A stretch of DNA of 55,945 nt from an uncultured Lachnospiraceae bacterium (GTDB lineage Bacteria; Bacillota; Clostridia; Lachnospirales; Lachnospiraceae). Within the stretch, counting starts at the first letter, position 1. Each line of letters opens with the position of its first letter. The position numbers and the translations under genes were made by a program. The DNA lies in NCBI GenBank assembly GCA_947177165.1, contig CAMWTP010000036.1, positions 1-55,945 of the forward strand, read 5' to 3'. Positions 45,801 through 54,882 of this stretch are shown piece by piece. A model generated the notes under the pieces. It was not told the DNA's origin, ran no database searches, and worked only from the letters and a program-made list of their open reading frames with translations.

Positions 45801-47652
45801 TCCATGGATAAAAGATAGATTCTTGCGTACAGGTCACTATATTAGGGCGTTGATGGTGTCAATTGCTCTTTCATCTAAAGTAGTCGTCTTAGAGAATTAT
45901 CAAAGTAGTAACTTATTTGGGAGAATATTCGAATTGGCAAAGGTACAATTTTGTGGAAATACAATTACGTTTGCCTTTTTGTTTGTTGTATTGGCATCTA
46001 TTTTTAAAACACGTTTCGAGCTAAAAGAGAAAAAAATTATCATTAAAATATTGGCGGCTATATTTGCTTGTTTTTATATTATAGGAAGAAGTTTTGCAGA
46101 ATATAATAATCTCAAATATATAGTCGGCAATACATATCAATTTGGGTTTGCTATTTTTTATTTTTGTGGATACATAATTTTTTTTAGTTATTGCATTAAT
46201 TATTTAATGTATATTATAGAAAAAAATGCATCTAATGATATAAATAAATTCAATACAAAAATTGAGCAAAAATTTATACAAAAAAATGACAAAACATTAT
46301 TTTTCCTTTTCATAATATGTTGGTTACCATATCTTATAATTTGTTATCCCGGCAGTGTTCCGTATGATGGATATAGGCAGTTGAATATGTTTTATGGAAT
46401 TAATCAGGCAACAAATCACCACCCATGGTTTTCGACATTAGTTATGGGCAGTTTGCATTGGATAGGAAAGCATGTTTCGGATAATTTCGGCGTTTTTACG
46501 TTTGTTCTTATACAATCGGTATTTTGCGCTTATGTTTTTTCACGAATATGTAAAAAAATAATCAGTTATGAAATTTCAAAAAAAATAAAGGTCATATCGG
46601 TATTATTTTACGCAATTGTTCCGACATGGGGAGCTTATGCACAAGCTTTAATAAAAGATACGATATATTATAGTTTGTTTGCTTTGTTTATGATATATTA
46701 TATTGAAATTATAGAAACAGGCGAATTAAAAAACAGGCGATTGATATTATTTCTTATGATTTCTTGTATGGTGGAATTATACAGAAATGAAGCAATATAT
46801 ATTTTATTTTTATCTTTTTTGGGTCTTATCATTAGCTTAAATAAAAAAGATTATAGAAAGCTTGTCCTGTCAGTGGCGGTTATTTTGCTTATCAATGCTG
46901 GTTTTAAGCAGATTGTTTTTCCTATGTTTGATGTTCAGGAGGGATCTGTGAAAGAAATGTTAAGCATTCCATTTCAACAGACAGCGCGATATGTCATTAA
47001 ACATGAGGAAGAACTGACAGAAGATGAAATAGAAATTATAAACCAGGTGTTGTCATATAAAGTAATAAAACAAAAATATGATCCCAACATTTCCGATCCT
47101 GTTAAAAACACATATAGGAATCCATCAAAGGAAATTTTAATCGAATATTTTAAATTATGGATACTACAATTTATGAAAGATCCCAAATGTTATATAGAGG
47201 CAGCGCTAAATCATAGTTTTGGATATGTATATCCGGAATATGTTAGTAAAAATCTTGGTGCCATGCAGTTTTATATAATGGGAAAACCTGTAGCGACAGG
47301 GGATTTAGATATTTATTATGTACATAATGATAAAAGAAATATTATGAGTAACTATGCATACCTTTGGATGAAAATACCATTGCTATCTTTGTTAATGTTT
47401 CCGGCGGCATACACATGGATTTTATTTTTTTTGGCTGCATTAATGATACGAAAAAATAAGTGGAGGGATTTAATAGCTTGTTTGCCACTATTGTTAACAA
47501 TTGGAATTTGTATAATTTCACCTGTTAACGGGTATGTAAGATATATGTTACCTGTTATGGCAGCGACACCACTATTAGTAGGATATTCTTTAAACATAGC
47601 AAATCAGGGGAATGATAGTGAGGAGATAAGCGAATGTTTGAAGAAGGCTTGA
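45775..47652 (+). CDS. Polytopic membrane protein, GT-C/DUF6020-like
   Basis: 625 residues with about 11-13 hydrophobic segments and an external loop (about 390-520). PGSVPYDGYRQLNM in an early loop has the Asp/Tyr pattern of GT-C lipid-linked sugar transferases, and I associate the protein with DUF6020, but function is not proven. Very AT-rich codon use compared with the flanking genes. AAAGGAG precedes the start. Last gene of the polysaccharide block, followed by a strong terminator. Confidence 0.7.
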   Translation: MTDPQKINNPWIKDRFLRTGHYIRALMVSIALSSKVVVLENYQSSNLFGRIFELAKVQFCGNTITFAFLFVVLASIFKTRFELKEKKIIIKILAAIFACFYIIGRSFAEYNNLKYIVGNTYQFGFAIFYFCGYIIFFSYCINYLMYIIEKNASNDINKFNTKIEQKFIQKNDKTLFFLFIICWLPYLIICYPGSVPYDGYRQLNMFYGINQATNHHPWFSTLVMGSLHWIGKHVSDNFGVFTFVLIQSVFCAYVFSRICKKIISYEISKKIKVISVLFYAIVPTWGAYAQALIKDTIYYSLFALFMIYYIEIIETGELKNRRLILFLMISCMVELYRNEAIYILFLSFLGLIISLNKKDYRKLVLSVAVILLINAGFKQIVFPMFDVQEGSVKEMLSIPFQQTARYVIKHEEELTEDEIEIINQVLSYKVIKQKYDPNISDPVKNTYRNPSKEILIEYFKLWILQFMKDPKCYIEAALNHSFGYVYPEYVSKNLGAMQFYIMGKPVATGDLDIYYVHNDKRNIMSNYAYLWMKIPLLSLLMFPAAYTWILFFLAALMIRKNKWRDLIACLPLLLTIGICIISPVNGYVRYMLPVMAATPLLVGYSLNIANQGNDSEEISECLKKA

Positions 47653-47709
47653 AAAGGAATGACACGCAGAACAAAAGTTTGAAATAAATAAATGGTGAAA
47701 ATTGTAATA

Positions 47710-47752
47710 AAAAACTCCATTACTGACATTTAAGTGCAGTAATGGAGTTTTT
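47710..47752 (+). terminator. Intrinsic terminator after the polysaccharide block
   Basis: Perfect 16-bp stem (47710-47725 / 47737-47752) with an 11-nt loop, ending in a T-run. With flanking A and T runs it can act in both directions. Confidence 0.92.
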
Positions 47753-47903
47753 ATATTTTTTCTTATAGGAATCCTGGAATAAGATGTTTATAATAAAAAT
47801 ATGAAAGATATCCATACTTTGCAACCAACTGCAATAATTTCCCTCTTAATAGATATAGGGAATGACACATCGTTTCCGAAACCAAACAAAGGAGGACATC
47901 ACT

Positions 47904-48461
47904 TTGGAAGACAATGAGATTATCGAACTATACTGGCAGCGCTCCCAGCGGGCGATTGTGGAAACGGATGGAAAATATGGAGGCCGGCTCCAGACACTGT
48001 CCATGAATATTCTGCATGACCGGCAGGACGCAGAGGAGTGCGTGAACGATACATATCATGCGACGTGGAACACACTGCCGCCGGAGCGTCCGAATTACTT
48101 TTTTGCGTATCTTGCCAAGCTCGCGCGCAACTTTTCCTTTGGAAAGTACGATTATTACCACGCACAGAAACGGTGTGTGACCGTTGTGGAGCTGAGCGAT
48201 GAGATAGAGAACTGCATCCCGTCACCTGATGATTTGGAGCAAAAGCTGGACAGTAAAGAGATTGGGCGCATCATCAGTGAATTTTTATATAAGCAGCCGC
48301 CAGAGATGAGAACCGTGTTTGTGCGCCGCTATTGGTACATGGATTCCATAAAAGATATCGCGGGCATGTTTCAGATCAGCGAGAGCAAGGTGAAGTCAAT
48401 TCTTTTCCGCATGAGGAATAAATTGCGTGAGCACCTGGAGGAGGAGGATATTCATTTATGA
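47904..48461 (+). CDS. ECF-type RNA polymerase sigma factor
   Basis: 185 residues with a region-2-like block (LQTLSMNILHDRQDAEECVNDTYHATWNTLP) and a C-terminal region 4 (MRTVFVRRYWYMDSIKDIAGMFQISESKVKSILFRMRNKLREHL). GGAGG at 47891-47895 is correctly spaced for a TTG start at 47904, giving EDNEIIELYWQRS, the usual start of this clostridial subgroup; the longer ATG frame from 47862 has no RBS. It overlaps the anti-sigma-like gene by four bases (ATGA). A GCAACC motif at 47822, typical of ECF -35 boxes, is suggestive but the -10 is unclear. Confidence 0.9.
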   Translation: MEDNEIIELYWQRSQRAIVETDGKYGGRLQTLSMNILHDRQDAEECVNDTYHATWNTLPPERPNYFFAYLAKLARNFSFGKYDYYHAQKRCVTVVELSDEIENCIPSPDDLEQKLDSKEIGRIISEFLYKQPPEMRTVFVRRYWYMDSIKDIAGMFQISESKVKSILFRMRNKLREHLEEEDIHL

Positions 48462-49372
48462 GAGGCAAAGATTTATTGGAATGTATGGAACACATAAACG
48501 ATGCGCTTGTCGAGGAAGCTCTGGAACCAGCCGTTTACCCGCGCAGAAACAGCATTGTGGGCAAGTGGGGCATGGCAGCGGCATGTGTTGTTGTAATCGG
48601 CATCTCGGCAGCTGCGTTCTGGTCACACCAGAACATTAGGGAAGCTCGCGTTGATGATCAGGGCATAGATACCGCATCCCCTCCAATAGCAATTGATAAC
48701 GCAGCTGCAAGCGATAGTGGCAGCGCTGGCGCTGGTGCTGCCGTACCCGATACACAAACCGGAACGATGGCAGGTGGTGCCGATGAGGGGGCAGCATCTG
48801 GCGGCATATCGGATGATTTGGATATTGCCGTGCAGGACTCTGCAGATAGCGCAGCATCATCCAAAGAGGATTCAATGGCAACAGCCGGAGCACAGAGTGA
48901 AATGAGTGAAATGAGGGAAATGACAGAAGAGATGGCTGACACAGAGACAAAAAAACATTCGTACACCGTCATTAGTGACTATTATGGCGAAAAAGAGCAG
49001 TCTGTTTACGATTATCCGATTCCCGAGAAAGGAAAATTCTTCTGTTATCATTACCTGCAGGAAACCATGAAATACTACGCGGAACTGGAGAGTGCGGCTG
49101 GCGCGGCTGAAAATCAGACTTACGCCTATGATGTTGTGATTGACATTTACGGTGATGTCGAAAAAGAGGGCAAATCACTTGAATGGCTGGGACATTCAGA
49201 TACAGGAAACGAGAGGATTGAACAGGAGTATAGACGCCTGGCAGAACTCGGGTATACGGTGAGACTTTCCGAGGATTTCCAGCTCACAGGAATCTTTACA
49301 AAAATGGAACTTGATACATTTCAGGCATCGCCGGAGTACGGTTATACATTCCGGTTTGCAAGTGAAAACTAG
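48458..49372 (+). CDS. Membrane anti-sigma-factor-like protein
   Basis: 304 residues: short cytoplasmic N-terminus (DLLECMEHINDALVEEAL), one membrane helix (about 38-55), a 110-residue low-complexity Ala/Ser/Asp/Gly linker, and an external C-terminal domain (from about 165; SYTVISDYYG...). The four-base overlap with the sigma gene and the topology are those of anti-sigma factors. The external domain is unlike any I know and may be the sensor. It is 66 bp upstream of the serpin genes. Confidence 0.8.
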   Translation: MRGKDLLECMEHINDALVEEALEPAVYPRRNSIVGKWGMAAACVVVIGISAAAFWSHQNIREARVDDQGIDTASPPIAIDNAAASDSGSAGAGAAVPDTQTGTMAGGADEGAASGGISDDLDIAVQDSADSAASSKEDSMATAGAQSEMSEMREMTEEMADTETKKHSYTVISDYYGEKEQSVYDYPIPEKGKFFCYHYLQETMKYYAELESAAGAAENQTYAYDVVIDIYGDVEKEGKSLEWLGHSDTGNERIEQEYRRLAELGYTVRLSEDFQLTGIFTKMELDTFQASPEYGYTFRFASEN

Positions 49373-49373
49373 C

Positions 49374-49398
49374 ACTCCAATTTCTGACTGGATGGAGT
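49374..49398 (+). repeat. Hairpin between anti-sigma-like gene and serpin 1
   Basis: ACTCCA (49374-49379) and TGGAGT (49393-49398), 6-bp arms, 13-nt loop, at the only larger gap of the putative operon before serpin 1. It may adjust message levels; weak. Confidence 0.35.
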
Positions 49399-49438
49399 AC
49401 TAAATCGTATTTGAGAAATGATTCGGGAGGATGAAACT

Positions 49439-50917
49439 ATGGTAAAAAAAGAAGTTATAATATTGTCGGCATTCATGATATCGGTGTGTCTGTTTAGTGC
49501 CTGTGCCGTCAAAGACAACGAAGAATCAGACTGGCAGATAACCGGACAGAGTCAGGCAGTCTCATTGGAAGATGACGACAATCATGTGGAATCCGTTTCG
49601 CAGACATCAGCGCACAGTCAGGCGGATGCGGCAAAAGTGACTGAAAAAGTGGAGAATCTGACGGAAAAAACAACACAGGGCGTATGCATTGATTATGTTA
49701 TCAGGTCCTACGAGGATGTCCAGAATTTTGGATATGAGCTGTTTGCTCAGAATATCCATGAAAAAAATCCTGTCCTTTCACCAGTGTCAGCATATCTGGC
49801 ACTTTCCATGGCGGGCTGCGGGGCTGACGGCGCAACATGGGATGAATTTTATACTGTGCTCGGGGATATGGAGGTGTTTTCTGATGACATGATGAACAAC
49901 CTTCCGCAGAGCGGTGATCTGCTAAAGCTTTCGATCGCAAATTCCGCGTGGATCGATGATGAATTTATCGCGGACGACGCGTGGCTTGGCACGGTCAAAT
50001 CCCTGATGAAGGCAGATGCCTTTCAGGTGAATTTGTCCACCGAGAATGCCATGAACAGCATGAACAGCTGGATTGCCGACCAGACAAACGGCATGATCGA
50101 TAAAATGATTGATGTTCCGCTGGATGCCATGACCAGGCTTGTTCTTTTTGATACCGTGTATTTTAAGGGAAAATGGGAGACACCCTTTGAATCATGGAAT
50201 ACACATCAAGAAGATTTTTATATTGATCAGGCACAGAATATTGCGTCACAGAATGCGGCAGCGCAGAACCAACTGTGCGGATATCCCACCGCAGATACAA
50301 AGAAATCAATGCAGTACATAACAGAGCAGGTTGACATGATGAATCTCTATATGACATACTTGGATTATATCTCAAATGATTTCGCAGAAGGTGTTATCCT
50401 GCCTTATCAAAATAATGCAGAAGAGGATGGCCGCCAAAGTGCCAGACTTGCATTGATTGCGCTGAAACCCACAAACGATGAAAGTATCAGGGATGTATAC
50501 AGTAAACTGAGCCCTGAAATCATAAAGAATATGCTGCTTGACCGGAAAAATGAAGTGGTTAATCTGAAGCTTCCCAAATTTGAAGTCGTGTTTGACAGGG
50601 AATTAAATAAGAGTCTGATTAATATGGGGCTGACCGAATGTTTTGATTTGGAGAAAGCCGATTTTAGCCATATGGGTAAATCGCTGAGCGGTTACAATAT
50701 ATATATCAGTCTGGTGCGGCAGAAGGCGAAAATCATTGTGGACGAGGAAGGGACAGAGGCTGCTGCCGTGACAGAGATTGAGGCAAGAGATGGAGGTGGG
50801 ATGCTGTCTGAGCCAAAGGAGCTTTTCTTTAATGAACCGTTTCTTTATATGATTATGGATATGGACAGAGAGCTTCCGCTGTTTATCGGCATTTTGGATA
50901 ATCCGAAGGGGGAATGA
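49439..50917 (+). CDS. Serpin 1, predicted lipoprotein
   Basis: 492 residues. Lipoprotein signal with lipobox LFSAC near residue 22, a Ser/Asp/Gln-rich spacer, then the serpin fold: SPVSAYLALSMAGCGADG, VYFKGKWETPF, VNLKLPKFEVVFD, and an inhibitory hinge (GTEAAAVTE from residue 438). The reactive-centre loop from hinge to NEPF is 31 residues. It differs from serpin 2 by an added stretch before VDMMNLY. A lipid-anchored serpin would trap serine (or cysteine) proteases at the cell surface. GGGAGG decides the ATG at 49439. Confidence 0.93.
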   Translation: MVKKEVIILSAFMISVCLFSACAVKDNEESDWQITGQSQAVSLEDDDNHVESVSQTSAHSQADAAKVTEKVENLTEKTTQGVCIDYVIRSYEDVQNFGYELFAQNIHEKNPVLSPVSAYLALSMAGCGADGATWDEFYTVLGDMEVFSDDMMNNLPQSGDLLKLSIANSAWIDDEFIADDAWLGTVKSLMKADAFQVNLSTENAMNSMNSWIADQTNGMIDKMIDVPLDAMTRLVLFDTVYFKGKWETPFESWNTHQEDFYIDQAQNIASQNAAAQNQLCGYPTADTKKSMQYITEQVDMMNLYMTYLDYISNDFAEGVILPYQNNAEEDGRQSARLALIALKPTNDESIRDVYSKLSPEIIKNMLLDRKNEVVNLKLPKFEVVFDRELNKSLINMGLTECFDLEKADFSHMGKSLSGYNIYISLVRQKAKIIVDEEGTEAAAVTEIEARDGGGMLSEPKELFFNEPFLYMIMDMDRELPLFIGILDNPKGE

Positions 50918-50919
50918 TT

Positions 50920-52257
50920 ATGGGAAGAAAACGAATTTTAGCTGCGGTTGTAGTAGTGGCAGCTGCATGTCTGTTTGGGGCTTGTGGGAAAATGGAAAGT
51001 GAGAGCATGCAGCGGGAAGCCCTTGTGAGCAATCAGGAGGAGGGAAATCAAATGGAGACAGCAGTGACAGATTTAACAGGGCAGACAGCACAGGGGGTAA
51101 CAATTGATTACAGTATCAAATCCTATGAGAGCGTGCAAAAGTTTGGATATGATCTGTTCGCACAGAATATTCAGGATAAAAACCCGGTGCTCTCGCCAGT
51201 ATCGGCGTATCTGGCGCTTTCTATGGCGGGGTGCGGAGCAGATGGAAACACTAAGGATGAATTTTATACTGTGCTCGGAAATGACATGATGACTTTGGCC
51301 GATGACATGATGAATACACTTCCGGCAGAAGGAGATTTGCTGAGTTTGTCCATTGCGGATTCTGCGTGGATCGATGATGCGTTTATCGTGGACGACACAT
51401 GGCTCGGTACGGTGAACTCCCTGATGGATGCGGAGGCATTTCAGACAGATCTCTCCACAGAGGAAGCCATGCAGGCAATCAATCGCTGGATTGATGATAA
51501 GACAAACGGACTGATCGATAAGATGCTGGAGCAGCCGCTGGACGAAATGGCACGGCTCGCGCTGATCAATACAGTGTATTTTAAGGGGAAGTGGGAAATT
51601 CCTTTTGAGGCGAACGATACGCGCGAGGAAGACTTTTATCTGGATAAGGCACAAAACGAGACAGAGCGGGTGGATATGATGAATCTGTATCGGACTGATT
51701 TGGATTACATTGCAAATGACTTTGCCGAGGGTGTCATATTGCCATATCAGAAAAACAGCGGCGACAGCAGCAGCGGAAATCTGGCGTTTATCGCATTAAA
51801 GCCGACAGAAAACGGCGATGTGCGCGATGTGTACAGCAGATTGACCCGTGAAGTCATGGCGGACATTCTGGTTAACAGGCGGACTGAACTGGTCAATTTG
51901 AAACTTCCTAAATTTGAGATTACTTTTGACAAGAAATTGAATGATTCCTTGTCAAATATGGGGTTGGAAGAATGTTTTGACGTGGACAGGGCAAATTTTG
52001 ACCAGATGGGTAAAACCATGAGCGGCGACAATCTTTATATCAGTTTCGTCCGCCAGAAGGCAAAAATTATTGTGGATGAAGAGGGCACCGAGGCTGCTGC
52101 CGTGACAGAAGTTATCATGGCGTGCGGCGCGGCAATAACGGAAGAGGCACAGAAACCGAGGGAGGTTTATTTTAATGAACCTTTTGTATACATGATTATG
52201 GACATGGACAGAGAATTGCCATTGTTTATCGGCATTTTGGATAATCCGGTTTCGTAG
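50920..52257 (+). CDS. Serpin 2, predicted lipoprotein
   Basis: 445 residues. Lipoprotein signal with lipobox LFGAC near residue 22, a short spacer, then a serpin domain closely similar to serpin 1 (SYES..KFGYDLFAQNI, SPVSAYLALSMAGCGADG, VYFKGKWEIPF). Hinge GTEAAAVTE from residue 389; the loop from hinge to NEPF is 34 residues with a Cys (IMACGAAI), the longest of the three. AGGGGG is well placed for the ATG at 50920 but too close for 50914. Directly downstream of serpin 1, so coupled. Confidence 0.93.
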   Translation: MGRKRILAAVVVVAAACLFGACGKMESESMQREALVSNQEEGNQMETAVTDLTGQTAQGVTIDYSIKSYESVQKFGYDLFAQNIQDKNPVLSPVSAYLALSMAGCGADGNTKDEFYTVLGNDMMTLADDMMNTLPAEGDLLSLSIADSAWIDDAFIVDDTWLGTVNSLMDAEAFQTDLSTEEAMQAINRWIDDKTNGLIDKMLEQPLDEMARLALINTVYFKGKWEIPFEANDTREEDFYLDKAQNETERVDMMNLYRTDLDYIANDFAEGVILPYQKNSGDSSSGNLAFIALKPTENGDVRDVYSRLTREVMADILVNRRTELVNLKLPKFEITFDKKLNDSLSNMGLEECFDVDRANFDQMGKTMSGDNLYISFVRQKAKIIVDEEGTEAAAVTEVIMACGAAITEEAQKPREVYFNEPFVYMIMDMDRELPLFIGILDNPVS

Positions 52258-52372
52258 TGGAGAACAAAATAATCGAAAACAAACTGAGAATTTGTAGTTT
52301 ATGTATTCAATTCCGCTGGATTATCTGATAAAATGTAAAAGTGCAATACATTTATTTAGGGGGAATGAATAT

Positions 52373-53557
52373 ATGGCAGTATTCAGAGCGTTTCAGGAGA
52401 ATCAGCCGGAAGCGCACTTGGAAAAATCCTATGAGAGTCTTCGGAAGTTCGGATATGCTTTGTTTGCACAGAATATAAATGGCGAAAATCCTTTGCTGTC
52501 ACCAGTATCGGCATATCTGGCACTATCCATGGCAGGCTGCGGTGCGGACGGGACGACGAAAGAGGAATTTTACAAAGTGCTTGGCAGGGGGATGATGGTT
52601 CTGACCATTGATATGATGAACACGGTTCCGTCAGAAGGGGATTTATTGAATATATCATTCGCAAATTCAGCGTGGATTTATGACAAATTGTCTTTGAATG
52701 ATACATGGGTTAGTGCGATAAAATGCCTGATGAACGCAGAAGTGTTTCAGACACAGCTCTCTGCGGTGGAAACGATGAAGATCATCAATCACTGGATTTC
52801 AGTGAAAACAAATGGACTGATCAAGCAGGTGCTGGAGGAACCGTTAGACCCGCTGACCAGGATCGCGCTGTTCAACACAGTCTGTTTTAAGGGCAGCTGG
52901 GTATTTCCGTTTGAGCCCTACGGCACTCACAGGGAGGCATTTTATCTGAACAAAGAACAGAATGTTACAGTACAGGCAGATATGATGAGTATGTGCGAGC
53001 GCGTGCCCGGGCGTGCGCTGGAGTACATATCAGACAACTTTACAGAGGGCGTCATTCTGCCATATATGAGTGAAAGGGGCAATAGCCGCAATATAGCTTT
53101 CATCGCCTTAAAGCCAAAGGGAAACAGCAATATCAGAAACATCTGCAGCAGATGGACCAGCGGAGTGATCAAAAATCTTCTGGCTGGCAGACAAAAGATG
53201 GAGATTGAGCTAAAGCTACCGAGATTCAGGATAACATTTGACAGGATTTTGAACAGAAGCCTGGCGAATATGGGGCTGCTGAGATGCTTTGATATGAAAC
53301 GGGCGGATTTTGCCAGGATCAGCAGAAAGGCGCGCAGTGGTGATACATTATATCTTAATCTTGTGGGTCAGAGTGCCATGATTACAGTCGATGAAGAAGG
53401 AACGGAGGCAGCGGCGGCAACGGAGCTGCTCGCTCCCCTGAGTCTGTGGCAGCCTCAGAAAAAGCTGTATTTTAATGAGCCTTTTTTATATATGATCATG
53501 GATATGGACAAAGAGATACCATTATTTATCGGCATTCTGGATAATCCGGAAGCGTAA
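52373..53557 (+). CDS. Serpin 3, cytoplasmic, with a DUF1015-like N-terminus
   Basis: 394 residues with no signal peptide, although its core matches serpins 1 and 2. The hinge is GTEAAAATE (from residue 343), the loop from hinge to NEPF 29 residues, with a more hydrophobic centre (LLAPLSLWQPQ), closer in type to elastase or chymotrypsin-like baits. AGGGGG nine bases before 52373 fits that ATG; an upstream ATG at 52301 is poorly supported. The first residues MAVFRAFQ match MAVIRPFQ, the start of the DUF1015 gene downstream. A weak TTCAAT-N17-TAAAAT promoter lies at 52306-52334. Confidence 0.92.
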   Translation: MAVFRAFQENQPEAHLEKSYESLRKFGYALFAQNINGENPLLSPVSAYLALSMAGCGADGTTKEEFYKVLGRGMMVLTIDMMNTVPSEGDLLNISFANSAWIYDKLSLNDTWVSAIKCLMNAEVFQTQLSAVETMKIINHWISVKTNGLIKQVLEEPLDPLTRIALFNTVCFKGSWVFPFEPYGTHREAFYLNKEQNVTVQADMMSMCERVPGRALEYISDNFTEGVILPYMSERGNSRNIAFIALKPKGNSNIRNICSRWTSGVIKNLLAGRQKMEIELKLPRFRITFDRILNRSLANMGLLRCFDMKRADFARISRKARSGDTLYLNLVGQSAMITVDEEGTEAAAATELLAPLSLWQPQKKLYFNEPFLYMIMDMDKEIPLFIGILDNPEA

Positions 53558-53575
53558 AAAGTCAGGAGGGAAAAA

Positions 53576-54817
53576 ATGGCAGTAATCAGACCATTTCAAG
53601 CGTACAGACCAAAGAAAGGACTGGAAGAGCAGATCGCGGCACTTCCGTATGATGTATACAACAGGGAAGAGGCGTGCGAGGCCGTGAAGAACAACCCGCT
53701 CTCATTTCTGAACATTGACAGGGCGGAGACACAGTTCGACAGCAGCGTTGACACCTATGCGGATGAAGTTTATCAGAAGGCGCACGATCTGCTGTGGGAT
53801 ATGATTCAAAAGGGCGCGTTTGTCCAGGAGGACAAGCCTGTTTACTATATTTATGAACTCACGATGGATGGACGTGTTCAGACCGGCATCGTGGCGTGTG
53901 CGAGTGTTGACGATTACCAGAATCAGGTGATTAAAAAGCATGAAAATACGCGGGCTGACAAGGAGCTGGACCGCATACGCCATGTGGATACCTGCGAGGC
54001 GCAGACTGGTCCGATTTTCCTTGCATACAGGGCAAACGATACACTCAGGGAGATCATTGCAAGGACAAAAAAGCAGCAGGCGCTCTATGATTTCACATCG
54101 GAAGACGGTATTACACACAGAGTCTGGTGTATCACCGCGAATGCGGATATCACAGCAATTCAGAATGCTTTTGAGGGAATTTCCCAGATCTATATTGCTG
54201 ACGGACATCATCGCTGCGCGTCGGCTGTCAAGGTAGGGTTGAAAAAGCGTGAGGAGAATCCCGGATATACAGGTGACGAGGAATTTAATTATTTTCTGTC
54301 CGTTTTGTTTGCCGATGAGGAGCTTATGATCATGGACTACAACAGGGTTGTGAAGGACCTGAACGGACTCACGCCAGCGCAGTTTTTGGAGGATGTCAGC
54401 AAGGTTTATCATCTGATCTCAAAAGATACTGTCTGTCAAAAGCCTGTGCGCAAGGGACAGGTGTCACTGCTGGTTGATGGTACATGGTATCTGCTGGAAG
54501 TAAAAGACGAATATCGGAGCACTGACCCTGTGGACGGGCTTGATGTGGCAGTGCTTCAGAATCGTGTTCTTGCCCCGGTTCTTGGCATTGACGATCCCAA
54601 GACAGATAAGCGCATTGATTTCGTGGGCGGCATTCGGGGAATAGAGGAGCTGGAGCGAAGGGTAAAAACAGATTGTAAGGCTGCATTTGCCATGTATCCG
54701 ACTTCCATACATGAACTTTTCCGCGTTGCCGACGCAAATATGCTGATGCCGCCGAAGTCCACCTGGTTCGAGCCAAAGCTCAGGAGCGGGCTGTTTATTC
54801 ATGCAATCAACCAGTAA
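53576..54817 (+). CDS. DUF1015 family protein
   Basis: 413 residues with the family start MAVIRPFQAYRP and the core motif YIADGHHRCASAVK (near 215), which resembles the ParB/Srx-type phosphate-binding loop. GGAGGG precedes the ATG. In related genomes DUF1015 is often next to serC-serA, as far as I recall, and free-serine-kinase-like activity has been discussed for ParB-fold proteins; that role is an inference here. Follows serpin 3 by 18 bp. Confidence 0.88.
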   Translation: MAVIRPFQAYRPKKGLEEQIAALPYDVYNREEACEAVKNNPLSFLNIDRAETQFDSSVDTYADEVYQKAHDLLWDMIQKGAFVQEDKPVYYIYELTMDGRVQTGIVACASVDDYQNQVIKKHENTRADKELDRIRHVDTCEAQTGPIFLAYRANDTLREIIARTKKQQALYDFTSEDGITHRVWCITANADITAIQNAFEGISQIYIADGHHRCASAVKVGLKKREENPGYTGDEEFNYFLSVLFADEELMIMDYNRVVKDLNGLTPAQFLEDVSKVYHLISKDTVCQKPVRKGQVSLLVDGTWYLLEVKDEYRSTDPVDGLDVAVLQNRVLAPVLGIDDPKTDKRIDFVGGIRGIEELERRVKTDCKAAFAMYPTSIHELFRVADANMLMPPKSTWFEPKLRSGLFIHAINQ

Positions 54818-54882
54818 GCCACAATTTCTTGTACATGTCATGAACCGGCTGGACATATAATATACGAATGGATGGGGAAAAA

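Noticed and set aside
47822..47860. GCAACC as an ECF sigma -35 box before the sigma gene
   Set aside because: No clear -10 element at 16-17 bp and no copy upstream of serpin 1, so I do not list it as a promoter.
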